Origin: Ekhidna sp051379705
GTDB lineage: Bacteria > Bacteroidota > Bacteroidia > Cytophagales > Cyclobacteriaceae
Direction of reading: 5' to 3'
NCBI RefSeq assembly: GCF_051379705.1
Contig: NZ_CP179868.1
Span: forward strand, 806,001-870,000
Length of the DNA: 64,000 bases
Positions 26,946 through 35,489 of this stretch are shown piece after piece. Each line of letters begins with the position of its first letter. Within the stretch, counting starts at the first letter, position 1. The notes under the pieces were generated by a model. It saw nothing but the letters and a program-made list of their open reading frames with translations. It did no database searches and had not been told where the DNA came from. The translations under genes were made by a program, and so were the position numbers.

Positions 26946-28048
26946 GCAAACCAGCTTTTTAATTGATCTATTACATACTGCTGTTGATCATTGGTCAGTC
27001 CCGAACCGGATGGTAAACAAATGCCTTTTTCAAAGATTTTTTCACAAATACCCGTACCGACAAAAGTCGAACTATCGTATGCACTGTGCAGGTGTAATGG
27101 TTTCCAGAGTCTCCGTGATTCTATCCCAGACTTGTCCAGAAAACTGATCAAATCATCCATTGATGCACCATCCATTTTTACTAGGACAGTTGTGAGCCAA
27201 CGGTTGGAGAAGCTACCATCTGGTTCATTCAGAAAATCAAAGTATTGAGACAGTTGATCCTGGTATCTCTGGTAGATCGCTCTTTTCTTATCAATAAAAG
27301 ATTCCAGCTTAGGCAGCTGAGCTAAGCCTATACCCGCCAAAATATTGCTCATGCGGTAATTATACCCTGCTTCTTGATGATCATATCCGAAAACTCCAGA
27401 ATTGGCCTGGGTTGCTAAATGTTTACCTCTCTCCCATTCTTTTTGATTACAGATAAGCGCTCCTCCGCCACTAGTTGTGATTATTTTATTTCCATTGAAT
27501 GAAAGGATTCCAAAATCGCCAAAATCCCCGACTGATTTTCCTTCATACGCTGATCCAAGAGACTCTGCAGCATCCTCTATTACTTTTACTCCATACTCAT
27601 GAGCAATCGAAACAATCCTTTGAATATCTGCCGGCATTCCGTACAAATGCGTAATTATTAGTGCTTTTGGGAGTTTGCGGGCTGTTGATAAATATTTTTC
27701 CAAAATCTCAGGATCAAGATTCCAACTTCGATTATCACTATCTATAAATACTGGAATGGCACGCTCATATAATACTACATTTGCACATGCAGCAAACGTA
27801 AAACTGCTTACTAAGACTTCATCCCCATCTTCCACACCTGCTAAAATCAAAGCCAGATGCAGTGCTGAGGTACCTGAATTGAGCGACAATACCCTTTTCC
27901 CTTGAAATTTATCTTGTAGTTTCTCTTCAAATTCATCAATAGCTGGGCCGACAGGTGCAAGCCAGCCACTATCCATAACTTTTCTAACCTGAGTCAATTC
28001 AGTCTTGGTAATATTAGGTGGCGATAGATATATATATTTTGTACTCAT
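26939..28048 (-). CDS. DegT/DnrJ/EryC1/StrS sugar aminotransferase (PglE-like)
   Basis: A 369-residue PLP enzyme. LNSGTSALHLAL (56-67) binds the cofactor phosphate, Asp159 in VIEDAAESLGS contacts the pyridine nitrogen and Lys188 in SFNGNKIITTSGGG is the Schiff-base lysine. Such enzymes add an amino group to nucleotide-linked keto sugars. The start overlaps the end of the sugar transferase gene by 4 nt. This initial-transferase plus aminotransferase order recalls the pglC/pglE pair for bacillosamine-type glycans, but a dehydratase and acetyltransferase are absent here. Confidence 0.92.
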   Translation of the reverse strand: MSTKYIYLSPPNITKTELTQVRKVMDSGWLAPVGPAIDEFEEKLQDKFQGKRVLSLNSGTSALHLALILAGVEDGDEVLVSSFTFAACANVVLYERAIPVFIDSDNRSWNLDPEILEKYLSTARKLPKALIITHLYGMPADIQRIVSIAHEYGVKVIEDAAESLGSAYEGKSVGDFGDFGILSFNGNKIITTSGGGALICNQKEWERGKHLATQANSGVFGYDHQEAGYNYRMSNILAGIGLAQLPKLESFIDKKRAIYQRYQDQLSQYFDFLNEPDGSFSNRWLTTVLVKMDGASMDDLISFLDKSGIESRRLWKPLHLHSAYDSSTFVGTGICEKIFEKGICLPSGSGLTNDQQQYVIDQLKSWFAQ

Positions 28049-28647
28049 CTTTTTGATGCGTATTCTGAAAATTTAATTGTCCTCTCTCGCTTATATGGAG
28101 TCCGATCTCGTTTCAAAAGCAAAATTGCCGTTGCAACTAGAATCTTCAAGTCCAGCCACAAAGAAATCTTCTTTACATAATAAACATCCATGGACATTCG
28201 CATTCCCCAATCTATCGTATTCCTTCCATTTACCTGCGCCCACCCTGTAATACCGGGCTTTCTATTGTGCCTTCCTCTTTCTTCAACAGTATAGTATGGT
28301 AAATATTCTGGAAGTAGTGGCCTAGGCCCTACGAAAGACATCTCTGTTCTAATTACATTAATCAATTGTGGCAGTTCATCTAAAGAGGTAGATCGGAGAA
28401 ATCGACCTAATCGACTTACGGTTTTTTCGTCCCCATCCACTCGCATAGTCCTGAACTTAAACAACTTAAATGCCCTTTCATTTTGCCCGATTCTGACTTG
28501 TGTAAATACTGGAGAGCCTTTAAAATCAAGGAATACGATGAGCGCCAAAACCGTAAATAATGGTAGACAAACAATTGCTAGTGCAATAGCAACAATAACA
28601 TCACAAAATGGCTTAAATATCCTCACATAAAATTTACCACTTACCAT
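28045..28647 (-). CDS. Initiating sugar-phosphate transferase (PglC/WbaP family)
   Basis: A 200-residue monotopic phosphoglycosyl transferase. One hydrophobic re-entrant helix (about 15-40) is followed by FKLFKFRTMR, the catalytic Asp-Glu dyad in RSTSLDELPQL (Asp90, Glu91), MSFVGPRPLLPEY and KPGITGWAQVNGRN. This is the small PglC-like form, which moves a phospho-sugar from UDP-sugar to undecaprenyl phosphate at the inner membrane and starts a glycan. It is the first gene of a two-gene unit with the aminotransferase. It is divergent from the penicillin acylase gene. Confidence 0.94.
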   Translation of the reverse strand: MVSGKFYVRIFKPFCDVIVAIALAIVCLPLFTVLALIVFLDFKGSPVFTQVRIGQNERAFKLFKFRTMRVDGDEKTVSRLGRFLRSTSLDELPQLINVIRTEMSFVGPRPLLPEYLPYYTVEERGRHNRKPGITGWAQVNGRNTIDWGMRMSMDVYYVKKISLWLDLKILVATAILLLKRDRTPYKRERTIKFSEYASKR

Positions 28648-28749
28648 CTCATTAAAATAGGCATTACCCCATTTATTTGATATTTTTCAATTTGAAATTA
28701 GTTCTTTAATCAATCAGCATTGAAATCGCCGCAAGGCTTTACGCATTTT

Positions 28750-31194
28750 ATGAAAACTTTTCGCTTCGTTCTTTCTTTGAGTATAACCCTTGCACTTGGC
28801 ATAGCCTTAAATACAAAAATCGGAGCAATTCCTCCACTTGGTAAATTCCTTAGTCCATTTCATGGTTTTTGGCAGAACGCTGAAAATGAGGCCATAGACA
28901 TCACTTCTGTTTCCATTGAATCAGATCTTAAAGATAGTGTCAATGTATATTTTGACGAACTTCTTATTCCCCACGTATTTGCAAATAATGAACAAGACCT
29001 GTTTTTCACTCAAGGTTACGTAACAGCCTATCATCGATTATGGCAGATGGAATTTCAACTATATTCAGCTGAAGGGAGGCTCGCAGAGATTCTGGGAGCA
29101 AAAATTGGGAATACAAGCATCATTGATGTCGATCGGCAGATGAGACGAATTGGTTTAAAATATGGTGCCCAAAAGTCTGAAGAATTATTCAAAAAAGAAG
29201 ATCCAGAAGTATATGCGATCATAGAGTCGTATACAGCAGGTGTAAATGCATATATAGAAAGTCTTTCCTATGCTGATTTACCTATTGAGTACAAACTACT
29301 CAACTATGAACCAGAACCATGGACACCACTCAAATGCTTCCTGCTTATTGCAAATATGAATAACATGCTATCGAGAGGTGAGCGTGATTTAGAACACACC
29401 AATGCTTTGAAGAAATGGGGACGAGAAATCTTTGACACACTGTATCCAGAAAGGCCCGCCGTTGTTGATCCGGTAATTCCTATCGGAACTGAATTCAATT
29501 TTGACCCTATTATAGTTGAAAAACCAGACGTCAATTTCCCTTTAGAATTCACTGACCCATTGGTTAACGCACCCAATCCTGACAATGGTAGCAACAGTTT
29601 TGTGGTTAATGGAAATAAAACTGAAAATGGCAGAGTCATTTTAGCGAACGAACCGGATCTAAGCTTGAACCTCCCGAGTATCTGGTACGTCATGCAGCTA
29701 CACGCACCTTCAATGAATGTGATGGGTGCTACATTACCTGGAGGGCCTGGTGTAATAATTGGATTCAATGACTCAATAGCTTGGGGGAATACAAATGCAA
29801 AAAGAGATCTTGTAGATTGGTACTACATACAATTCAAAGATGAGTCACGAGAAGAATACTTATATAACGGTAACTGGGTGCCTACCAAAAAGATCATTGA
29901 AGAAATAAAAGCGGTCGGTTCTTTTAGCTATTACGACACCATTATCTATACGCATCATGGTCCGGTTGTTTATGACAGAAACTTCAAAAGTAGCCAAAGT
30001 GAGATTACTAATCTTGCGATGAAATGGACCGCACATGATGCCAGTAAGGAAATAAAAGCACTATATCTAGGTAATAAAGCCCTGAATTATGATGAATTTG
30101 TAGAAGCTTTCAGCTATTTCAGCGGCCCTCCACAGAATTATTCGTTCGCATCAGTAAGTGGGGATATTGCACTTTGGGTCAATGGTAAGTTCCCTGTGAA
30201 GTGGGAAGAACAAGGTAAGTTTCTCATGGACGGAAGTAACATCGATCATGAATGGAAAGCTTACATGCCTTATGCTCATAACTTGCATGTAAAAAACCCT
30301 CAGCAAAACTTCGTCAGCTCAGCCAATCAACACGCAGCAGATACGCTATACCCTTACTACCAATATGACTACCATTATGAATACTACAGGGGCAGAAGGA
30401 TCAATGATCGCTTAAGAGTTTTGGATAATATCAAGGTGAAAGACATGATGAATCTTCAACATGACAATTTCAACTACAATGCGTCGGAGGCATTACCTAT
30501 GATGCTGGACAGTCTCGACTCTGCATCTTTTACTGATCTTGAATGGAGTTATTACAACAAACTTAGAAATTGGGATTATTTCAATAATCCAGACCTACAA
30601 GCTCCATCGATTTATGAACAATGGTGGCGAAAGTTAAACACCAAACTTTGGGATGAAATTGATAGTAGCAAGGTGAAAGTATACCGTCCTAATTGGTACA
30701 CAACTGTTGATATCTTAAAGACAAAATCTGATTTTTCTTTCATCGACAATCAGCAAACATCTCTCAAGGAATCGGCAGGTGATTTGTACAGACAAACTTT
30801 CAAAGAAACCATTGGCTCGCTTGAAGAATACCTCACTAAGGAAGGAAGGTCTATCCAATGGTATGAATATAAAAACACGACAATCAAGCATTTGCTCAGA
30901 ATCAATCCTTTTAGCAAAGGAAAAGTTAAGATCGGTGGAAATCGATCCATAGTAAATGCGGCCTCAAGTTCCCATGGGCCTTCCTGGCGAATGATCGTTG
31001 AGCTCGGTGACGGGGAAGTAAATGCATGGGGTGTTTACCCTGGTAGCCAGACAGGTAATCCTGGAAATCCCATGTATGGCCACATGATAAACGATTGGGC
31101 AAGTGGTGAGTATTACAAGTTGGTATTCAAAAATTCCTTCTCTCCTTCAGACGAAGAAGTTAGTCATAGTATTACCCTTAAATCAGATAAATGA
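28750..31194 (+). CDS. Penicillin acylase family protein, secreted Ntn-hydrolase
   Basis: From ATG 28750 the product is 814 residues with an N-terminal signal or anchor (MKTFRFVLSLSITLALGIAL); a TTG 30 nt upstream is a less likely start. The alpha subunit region has VYFDELLIPHVFANNE and the AYHRLWQMEFQ motif. The self-processing nucleophile is Ser281 in NGSNSFVVNGNK, which becomes the N-terminus of the beta chain after cleavage, and PGGPGVIIGFND follows. Family members hydrolyse amides such as penicillins or acyl-homoserine lactones; the substrate here is unknown. It overlaps the next gene by 4 nt (ATGA). Confidence 0.92.
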   Translation: MKTFRFVLSLSITLALGIALNTKIGAIPPLGKFLSPFHGFWQNAENEAIDITSVSIESDLKDSVNVYFDELLIPHVFANNEQDLFFTQGYVTAYHRLWQMEFQLYSAEGRLAEILGAKIGNTSIIDVDRQMRRIGLKYGAQKSEELFKKEDPEVYAIIESYTAGVNAYIESLSYADLPIEYKLLNYEPEPWTPLKCFLLIANMNNMLSRGERDLEHTNALKKWGREIFDTLYPERPAVVDPVIPIGTEFNFDPIIVEKPDVNFPLEFTDPLVNAPNPDNGSNSFVVNGNKTENGRVILANEPDLSLNLPSIWYVMQLHAPSMNVMGATLPGGPGVIIGFNDSIAWGNTNAKRDLVDWYYIQFKDESREEYLYNGNWVPTKKIIEEIKAVGSFSYYDTIIYTHHGPVVYDRNFKSSQSEITNLAMKWTAHDASKEIKALYLGNKALNYDEFVEAFSYFSGPPQNYSFASVSGDIALWVNGKFPVKWEEQGKFLMDGSNIDHEWKAYMPYAHNLHVKNPQQNFVSSANQHAADTLYPYYQYDYHYEYYRGRRINDRLRVLDNIKVKDMMNLQHDNFNYNASEALPMMLDSLDSASFTDLEWSYYNKLRNWDYFNNPDLQAPSIYEQWWRKLNTKLWDEIDSSKVKVYRPNWYTTVDILKTKSDFSFIDNQQTSLKESAGDLYRQTFKETIGSLEEYLTKEGRSIQWYEYKNTTIKHLLRINPFSKGKVKIGGNRSIVNAASSSHGPSWRMIVELGDGEVNAWGVYPGSQTGNPGNPMYGHMINDWASGEYYKLVFKNSFSPSDEEVSHSITLKSDK

Positions 31195-31562
31195 AATTAA
31201 TCGTCAGACTCATTATAATTGGTGCACTCACCTATTTTCTGTCACCTTTTGCTACTTGGTGGTTCGGAATGATCGTAGCATTTGTCGTCTGCTACGCATC
31301 TCCATCATCAGGGCTTAATGCATTTGTTGCAGGTTTTCTTGGTGTAGGATTAGTTTGGATGGGACATGCCTGGAACATTGATGTCCAAAACGAATCTGCA
31401 TTCAGCAATACGGTTGCTGAAATCATGCAGATAGGAGATCCTATCCTATTGGTTTTCGCCACAGGTCTAATCGGTGGGCTTGCCGGAGGATTTGCATCAC
31501 TATCCGGCACCACCTTCAGACAATTATTCATCAAACCGAAAAAAAGAAGCCTTTACAGCTAA
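31191..31562 (+). CDS. Small hypothetical membrane protein
   Basis: A 123-residue protein with about four hydrophobic segments and a basic C-terminus (FIKPKKRSLYS). Glycine-rich stretches (FVAGFLGVGL, GLIGGLAGGFASL) recall small membrane proteins that pack tightly, but I do not recognise the family. Its ATG overlaps the stop of the penicillin acylase gene (ATGA), so translation is probably coupled. It abuts the convergent DUF4920 gene without a gap. Confidence 0.75.
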   Translation: MKLIVRLIIIGALTYFLSPFATWWFGMIVAFVVCYASPSSGLNAFVAGFLGVGLVWMGHAWNIDVQNESAFSNTVAEIMQIGDPILLVFATGLIGGLAGGFASLSGTTFRQLFIKPKKRSLYS

Positions 31563-31994
31563 TTATCCTTCTTTCACAAGTACTCCATGCGCTACGAACG
31601 TGATTGAGTTGCGCATTGACTCGTCATATTCCTTGCCTCCATCTTCAGCATAGTGTCGTGCCACATCTTCATCAAGCACCTCTTTATTAGCTATGCCTTC
31701 TATAATGATTTCACTTCCTCCAATGTCTTTTGGAACGAAAAATCCATAGTCCTTGAATGTAACCCTGACGTTTGCTCCCTGATCATTTTTTAATGTCATC
31801 CAGCATCCCTTCATCTGACAAACTTCTTCAATAGTACCTCTCACCTTGAATGTTTTTTCGTCCTCACCGACTTGAGAAAGAAACTCATTCACTGAAATCG
31901 CATCTGTTGAAGTGATCTCTTCACCATGCCCACCAAATTTTTCAGCAGGAGCACTGCATGCAAATGCTATTAATATCAATATAAAATACCTCAT
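31563..31994 (-). CDS. DUF4920 lipoprotein
   Basis: A 143-residue protein with a very short lipoprotein signal (MRYFILILIAFAC, Cys13). The single domain has the DUF4920 core VCQMKGCWMTL (Cys59, Cys64) and VRVTFKDYGFFVPKD, an OB-like fold with a conserved cysteine pair that may bind metal or be redox active. Periplasmic and membrane-anchored by prediction. The long AT-rich gap upstream also holds the promoter of the divergent small lipoprotein gene. Confidence 0.88.
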   Translation of the reverse strand: MRYFILILIAFACSAPAEKFGGHGEEITSTDAISVNEFLSQVGEDEKTFKVRGTIEEVCQMKGCWMTLKNDQGANVRVTFKDYGFFVPKDIGGSEIIIEGIANKEVLDEDVARHYAEDGGKEYDESMRNSITFVAHGVLVKEG

Positions 31995-32138
31995 AAAGTT
32001 GTTGTTTTTTGGCTAAGATAAATGAGTACATTTTATCATAATAATTTTTATTTCAATTAAAATTTATATTACATATAACTGTCTTAAGGTCAATGGTTTA
32101 TCCATGTAAAAATAAAAAAATAAAAAAACATAGTAGTT

Positions 32139-32176
32139 ATGTGTCAAATAAAATAATTATCTTATATTTGACACAT
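32139..32176. promoter_or_regulatory. Perfect 12-bp inverted repeat over the promoter of the small lipoprotein gene
   Basis: ATGTGTCAAATA (32139-32150) and TATTTGACACAT (32165-32176) are exact reverse complements separated by 14 bp. The right arm overlaps a perfect -7 element (TATATTTG, 32163-32170) and the left arm lies at the -33 position, so a dimeric protein bound here would block transcription. Confidence 0.6.
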
Positions 32177-32197
32177 CATTAAAAACCTTATTGAGTT

Positions 32198-32377
32198 ATG
32201 AAAAGAAAACTATTTACAGCATTTGTGATCTTGGGGTCACTTGGATTTACCGCATGTCAAGAAGACGCAGCTATGGAAGAAATGGAACAACTATTACAGG
32301 ATACTGAACTAAACGCCATTGACGGAACTGGAGATGGAGATGATGGGGATGATGATGTCCCTCCGGTTTCAAGCTAA
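32198..32377 (+). CDS. Small acidic lipoprotein, 59 residues
   Basis: ATG at 32198 to TAA at 32377. The lipoprotein signal is MKRKLFTAFVILGSLGFTAC (Cys20). The mature 40-residue peptide is strongly acidic, with a Gly-Asp run (DGTGDGDDGDDD) and the tail VPPVSS. The gene has its own -7 promoter box inside an inverted repeat and its own terminator, so it is very likely real despite its length. It is followed by the periplasmic TPR gene. Function unknown. Confidence 0.75.
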   Translation: MKRKLFTAFVILGSLGFTACQEDAAMEEMEQLLQDTELNAIDGTGDGDDGDDDVPPVSS

Positions 32378-32420
32378 GTTGGCATAAGCAATGCCTGATT
32401 TGGGCGAAAGATTCCTATAA

Positions 32421-32448
32421 ACGCTGAAATTATTCAGCGTTTTTTTTT
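32421..32448 (+). terminator. Intrinsic terminator after the small lipoprotein gene
   Basis: ACGCTGAA / TTCAGCGT stem with a short loop and eight T. It ends 28 nt before the TPR gene start, so it may also attenuate read-through. Confidence 0.9.
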
Positions 32449-32476
32449 ATCATTGTTATCAGAACAGTTATTAGGA

Positions 32477-33721
32477 ATGACAAAGCTTCTACTGCTTTTT
32501 TTCTTCGTATTCAACATTTTTTCAGCCCAATCTTCCTCTATTCAAAAAGAAGATGTAGATAAAATCTATGCTATTCACAAAATCGATCCAGATTCTGCGT
32601 ACCAACTTTCCTATGGACTAGTTCTAGAATGTAACACTAACGAAGATTACTACGGGCTTGTAAAGCTCAATTACCTTCTGGGTTATTTACACAAGAAAGA
32701 TAAGAATATCGGAAAATCAGTCCTTCATTATTTAGAGGCCATACGCTTCTCAGAAGATGCTGAATATGACGGTTTAAGTACTGATGCTATCGTTCTTAGA
32801 TATAATTTGGGCAATCTGTACCGTACATATAAAGCGAATGACTTAGCAATTACCTATTACCTGGAAGCAATCGAAATCGCAGATTGGATAGATGATAAAG
32901 AAATGTTAGTCAAGTTAAAATTCAATCTTGCTCTGACATATGAACAAGCAAAACAAAGCGAAAAGGCTATATCATTATTTAATGAACTTCTCAATTCTTC
33001 CTCTGAAGAAAGAGAGAAAAGAATTCTTAACCAATTAGGATTAATTTATTGGGAACAAGGCGATCTCGAAAATGCTAAGTTATATTTTAAAAAGCTTCTT
33101 GATGTTGAGGAAAAGTTTAAGATATATTCAGCGAAAGCGCTACATAACTTAGGAGAAATTGAATTTGAAGTTGGAAATAAAGAAAATGCCATTGAATTAA
33201 TAAATGAATCAATTCAACTTAAGAAAGAAATCAGCGAAGTTGATGGAAGAAGTCTATTTATTTCGTATAAAGTGCTAGGAGACTATTTGTTTGAAAGAAA
33301 AGATTTTAAAGGTGCTCTTAATGTCTATACAAAAGCTGAAACCTTGATTGATGAAGTGAAACACGAGTCTATGTCATTTGAATTGTATAGATCTCTTTCT
33401 CAATTGAATTATGAAATGAACAATTCAGAGGAAGCAAGGATATATAGCAACCTACACTCTTCAACTGTGGATAGTTACTTGATATCTCAGCAAAGCTTAC
33501 AAGAAACCGATCGCCAGTTTAATATGGATTTGATTACTAAAAGGTATTTAGAAGAAGTTGCTAAACAAGAACAAATTGCAAGCATTTTACTTTATTCTAA
33601 AGTGATATCAGGCTCTCTATTGGCACTCCTTTTATTCACAATAGGACTTAACTGGTATCAAAAAGTGCAACTACGAAAAAGTATTGTACGAGATTTGATC
33701 AACTTGAAAGTTGTAGATTAA
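32477..33721 (+). CDS. Periplasmic TPR protein with C-terminal membrane anchor
   Basis: From ATG 32477 the product is 414 residues. A signal peptide (MTKLLLLFFFVFNIFSAQ) is followed by about six tetratricopeptide repeats (about 30-330; for example NLGNLYRTYKANDLAITYYL and NQLGLIYWEQGDLENAKLYF), a helix, one membrane span (about 370-393) and a cytoplasmic tail of only some 20 residues (VQLRKSIVRDLINLKVVD). Longer Bacteroidota relatives with this layout carry a LuxR-type HTH or kinase after the span; here the output domain is missing. It overlaps the convergent HTH gene by 4 nt. Confidence 0.82.
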   Translation: MTKLLLLFFFVFNIFSAQSSSIQKEDVDKIYAIHKIDPDSAYQLSYGLVLECNTNEDYYGLVKLNYLLGYLHKKDKNIGKSVLHYLEAIRFSEDAEYDGLSTDAIVLRYNLGNLYRTYKANDLAITYYLEAIEIADWIDDKEMLVKLKFNLALTYEQAKQSEKAISLFNELLNSSSEEREKRILNQLGLIYWEQGDLENAKLYFKKLLDVEEKFKIYSAKALHNLGEIEFEVGNKENAIELINESIQLKKEISEVDGRSLFISYKVLGDYLFERKDFKGALNVYTKAETLIDEVKHESMSFELYRSLSQLNYEMNNSEEARIYSNLHSSTVDSYLISQQSLQETDRQFNMDLITKRYLEEVAKQEQIASILLYSKVISGSLLALLLFTIGLNWYQKVQLRKSIVRDLINLKVVD

Positions 33722-34173
33722 ACTTTCAATTTTAATTTTTCCTTAAGAACATTAAGCATTCCTTCTTGACGCTCATGAAGCAAGATTAGCTTATTCTTTT
33801 GTTCGGCAGTTTCCTCTATCATGAAGTTCACTAATTCTTCAAGCTCAAGAACTTCATGAGAATCCGGTCTTTCTACTCTCATTTTCACGAATAACTCTCT
33901 TATGCGTGCCTGGAGATTTACATGCGTAGGTGCAATCTCAGCGGAAGTAACGATATCGTCATTCCACATAGAGCCTTCGCCCTTGATTAACCACTCTGCA
34001 TTAAGCTTGTCGTATGTCTTGAGAATGTTGAGGATGAGGTCGAAGCTAGGTTTGCTTCTTCTTCCTTTAATGATGTTGAAAATGACCGTTACACTTACCT
34101 CCAAACTATCGGAAAAGGAAGTTGGGTTCATATCCAAAACCCTTATAAGCTTATAAACACGATCATTTATCAT
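33718..34173 (-). CDS. CI-like XRE-type HTH transcriptional regulator
   Basis: A 151-residue protein. Residues 1-70 form a phage-repressor-like HTH (DRVYKLIRVLDMNPTSFSDS, VSVTVIFNIIKGRRSKPS, AEWLIKGEGSMW); the C-terminal half is a helical, Glu-rich region likely to dimerise (about 95-150). It binds DNA in the cytoplasm. An 18-bp palindrome covers its start codon and -7 box, which suggests autorepression. It is convergent with the TPR gene and overlaps it by 4 nt. Confidence 0.85.
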   Translation of the reverse strand: MINDRVYKLIRVLDMNPTSFSDSLEVSVTVIFNIIKGRRSKPSFDLILNILKTYDKLNAEWLIKGEGSMWNDDIVTSAEIAPTHVNLQARIRELFVKMRVERPDSHEVLELEELVNFMIEETAEQKNKLILLHERQEGMLNVLKEKLKLKV

Positions 34174-34185
34174 GTGATAAATTTA
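34165..34185 (-). promoter_or_regulatory. Operator palindrome and -7 box at the HTH gene start
   Basis: ATTTATCA-TG-TGATAAAT (34165-34182) has perfect 8-bp arms and contains the ATG. On the minus strand the -7-like TAAATTTA (34178-34185) ends 4 nt before the ATG. Binding of a dimer here would block a leaderless promoter. Confidence 0.6.
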
Positions 34186-34202
34186 ATAAAAAGTTTGAAA
34201 TG

Positions 34203-34236
34203 AAAAAAAAGAAGGGCCACTTGTTAGTAACCCTTC
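34203..34236 (-). terminator. Intrinsic terminator upstream of the HTH gene (minus strand)
   Basis: GAAGGG / CCCTTC stem on the minus strand followed by eight T. It lies between the quinone reductase-like gene and the HTH gene, and insulates the latter. Confidence 0.7.
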
Positions 34237-34330
34237 ATCATTAAGAACCAGCTATGGAAAATAGATACTCACTATCTATACTCGAATTTATAAGCTTTTA
34301 GATATCTATCAAAGGATTTTTAATTTTTTT

Positions 34331-34344
34331 TTATCATTTGATAA
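34331..34344. promoter_or_regulatory. Second TTATCA-N2-TGATAA palindrome upstream of the HTH gene
   Basis: TTATCA-TT-TGATAA, 158 nt upstream of the HTH start and on the far side of the terminator. Same core as at 34167 and 15728. Confidence 0.4.
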
Positions 34345-34388
34345 TATAAAAGAGTTATTGGAGATAATAAGCTTTACACGTGACTCAT

Positions 34389-35396
34389 TCAGACTTTAAC
34401 TACAATTTTACCAACCGAATCGCGTGATTCCATAAAAGTATGAGAATCCGGCAGATCTGAAAACTCAAAAACTTTCCCCACTACAGGTTTTAGATTATTA
34501 TCGATTGTAAATGCATATAGTTCATCCCAAATAGCGGCTGTTAGGTCTTCATTTTCTGTTAAGTAGCCAATATGGGAAGCAAACACTCCCTTGCTTTCAA
34601 TAGCCATATTCATCATATTAACCTTCGGAGCATCAATATAGGTTTTAACCCATGTGATGGGGTTCCAAATCTTAAGATTCATGCTGGCAAAGCCAATTAC
34701 CACTAATCTTCCGAAAGAATCCAAAAGTTTCATACTTTTTTTGAAGACTTCTCCCCCAACAGTCTCCAATACACAGTCAACTTTTCCACCATCGTTCACA
34801 ATTACCTCATAGAAGTCATTTGTCATATAATTCACTGGTATTCCTCCAAGCTTCTTTATCAGGCCTAGTTTTTCATCCTTACTTGCTGTACCATAAACTT
34901 TACATTTGAGCGCACTGGCAATTTGAACAGCAGCTGTACCTACACCTCCTGCGGCTGCTTGAATCAGTACGCGCTCATCAGCTTCCACACGACAAAGTTT
35001 TTTTAAAGCAACCCATGCTGTCATGAAATTCACTAAATAAGCTGCGTTTTCTTCTGCTGTAAATTGCTCGAATCCAGGAAAGCATAAATGCTCTGGTGCG
35101 CAAACAAACTCAGCATATGATCCATATTGTTGACCAACAATCACCTTGTCCCCGACTTTATATTTTGAGGCTCCATCGCCAAGTTCAACCACCTCGCCAA
35201 AGCATTCCATTCCAATAACGTATGGTTTTTTTGGTGCCCAACTATACTGTCCTTTCCGGGAAAGAACCTCTGCGTAGTTAATTCCGATGGTAATGACTTT
35301 AATTTTGAGCTCATTCTTTTTCGGAATTGGTTCTGTGATATCTTCAATTTTGAGAACACGCGCTTTGCCAGTCTTCTTGAGACGATATGCTTTCAT
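34389..35396 (-). CDS. Zinc-free MDR family quinone oxidoreductase-like protein
   Basis: A 335-residue cytoplasmic medium-chain dehydrogenase/reductase. The catalytic GroES-like half shows GINYAEVLSRKGQY and GMECFGEVVELGDGASKYKVGDKV; the Rossmann half has VLIQAAAGGVGTAAVQIA and VLETVGGEVF. Structural-zinc cysteines are absent, as in the QOR/VAT1 group, which reduces quinones or enones with NADPH. Substrate unknown. It is divergent from the orphan binding protein gene with a 93-nt gap. Confidence 0.9.
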   Translation of the reverse strand: MKAYRLKKTGKARVLKIEDITEPIPKKNELKIKVITIGINYAEVLSRKGQYSWAPKKPYVIGMECFGEVVELGDGASKYKVGDKVIVGQQYGSYAEFVCAPEHLCFPGFEQFTAEENAAYLVNFMTAWVALKKLCRVEADERVLIQAAAGGVGTAAVQIASALKCKVYGTASKDEKLGLIKKLGGIPVNYMTNDFYEVIVNDGGKVDCVLETVGGEVFKKSMKLLDSFGRLVVIGFASMNLKIWNPITWVKTYIDAPKVNMMNMAIESKGVFASHIGYLTENEDLTAAIWDELYAFTIDNNLKPVVGKVFEFSDLPDSHTFMESRDSVGKIVVKV

Positions 35397-35489
35397 TAGT
35401 TATGTTTATGAGGTTTTATAGCTATTTGATCAATGTATCAGCAATATAATGTCTTAACTTCACCATATACAATAGTCTAATAATCATAA

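Noticed and set aside
28720..28749. TTG start extending the penicillin acylase N-terminus
   Set aside because: The ATG at 28750 directly precedes a good signal sequence; the extension is not signal-like.
32453..32476. Upstream TTG start for the TPR protein
   Set aside because: It would place translation start almost on the terminator T run; the ATG at 32477 gives a clean signal peptide.
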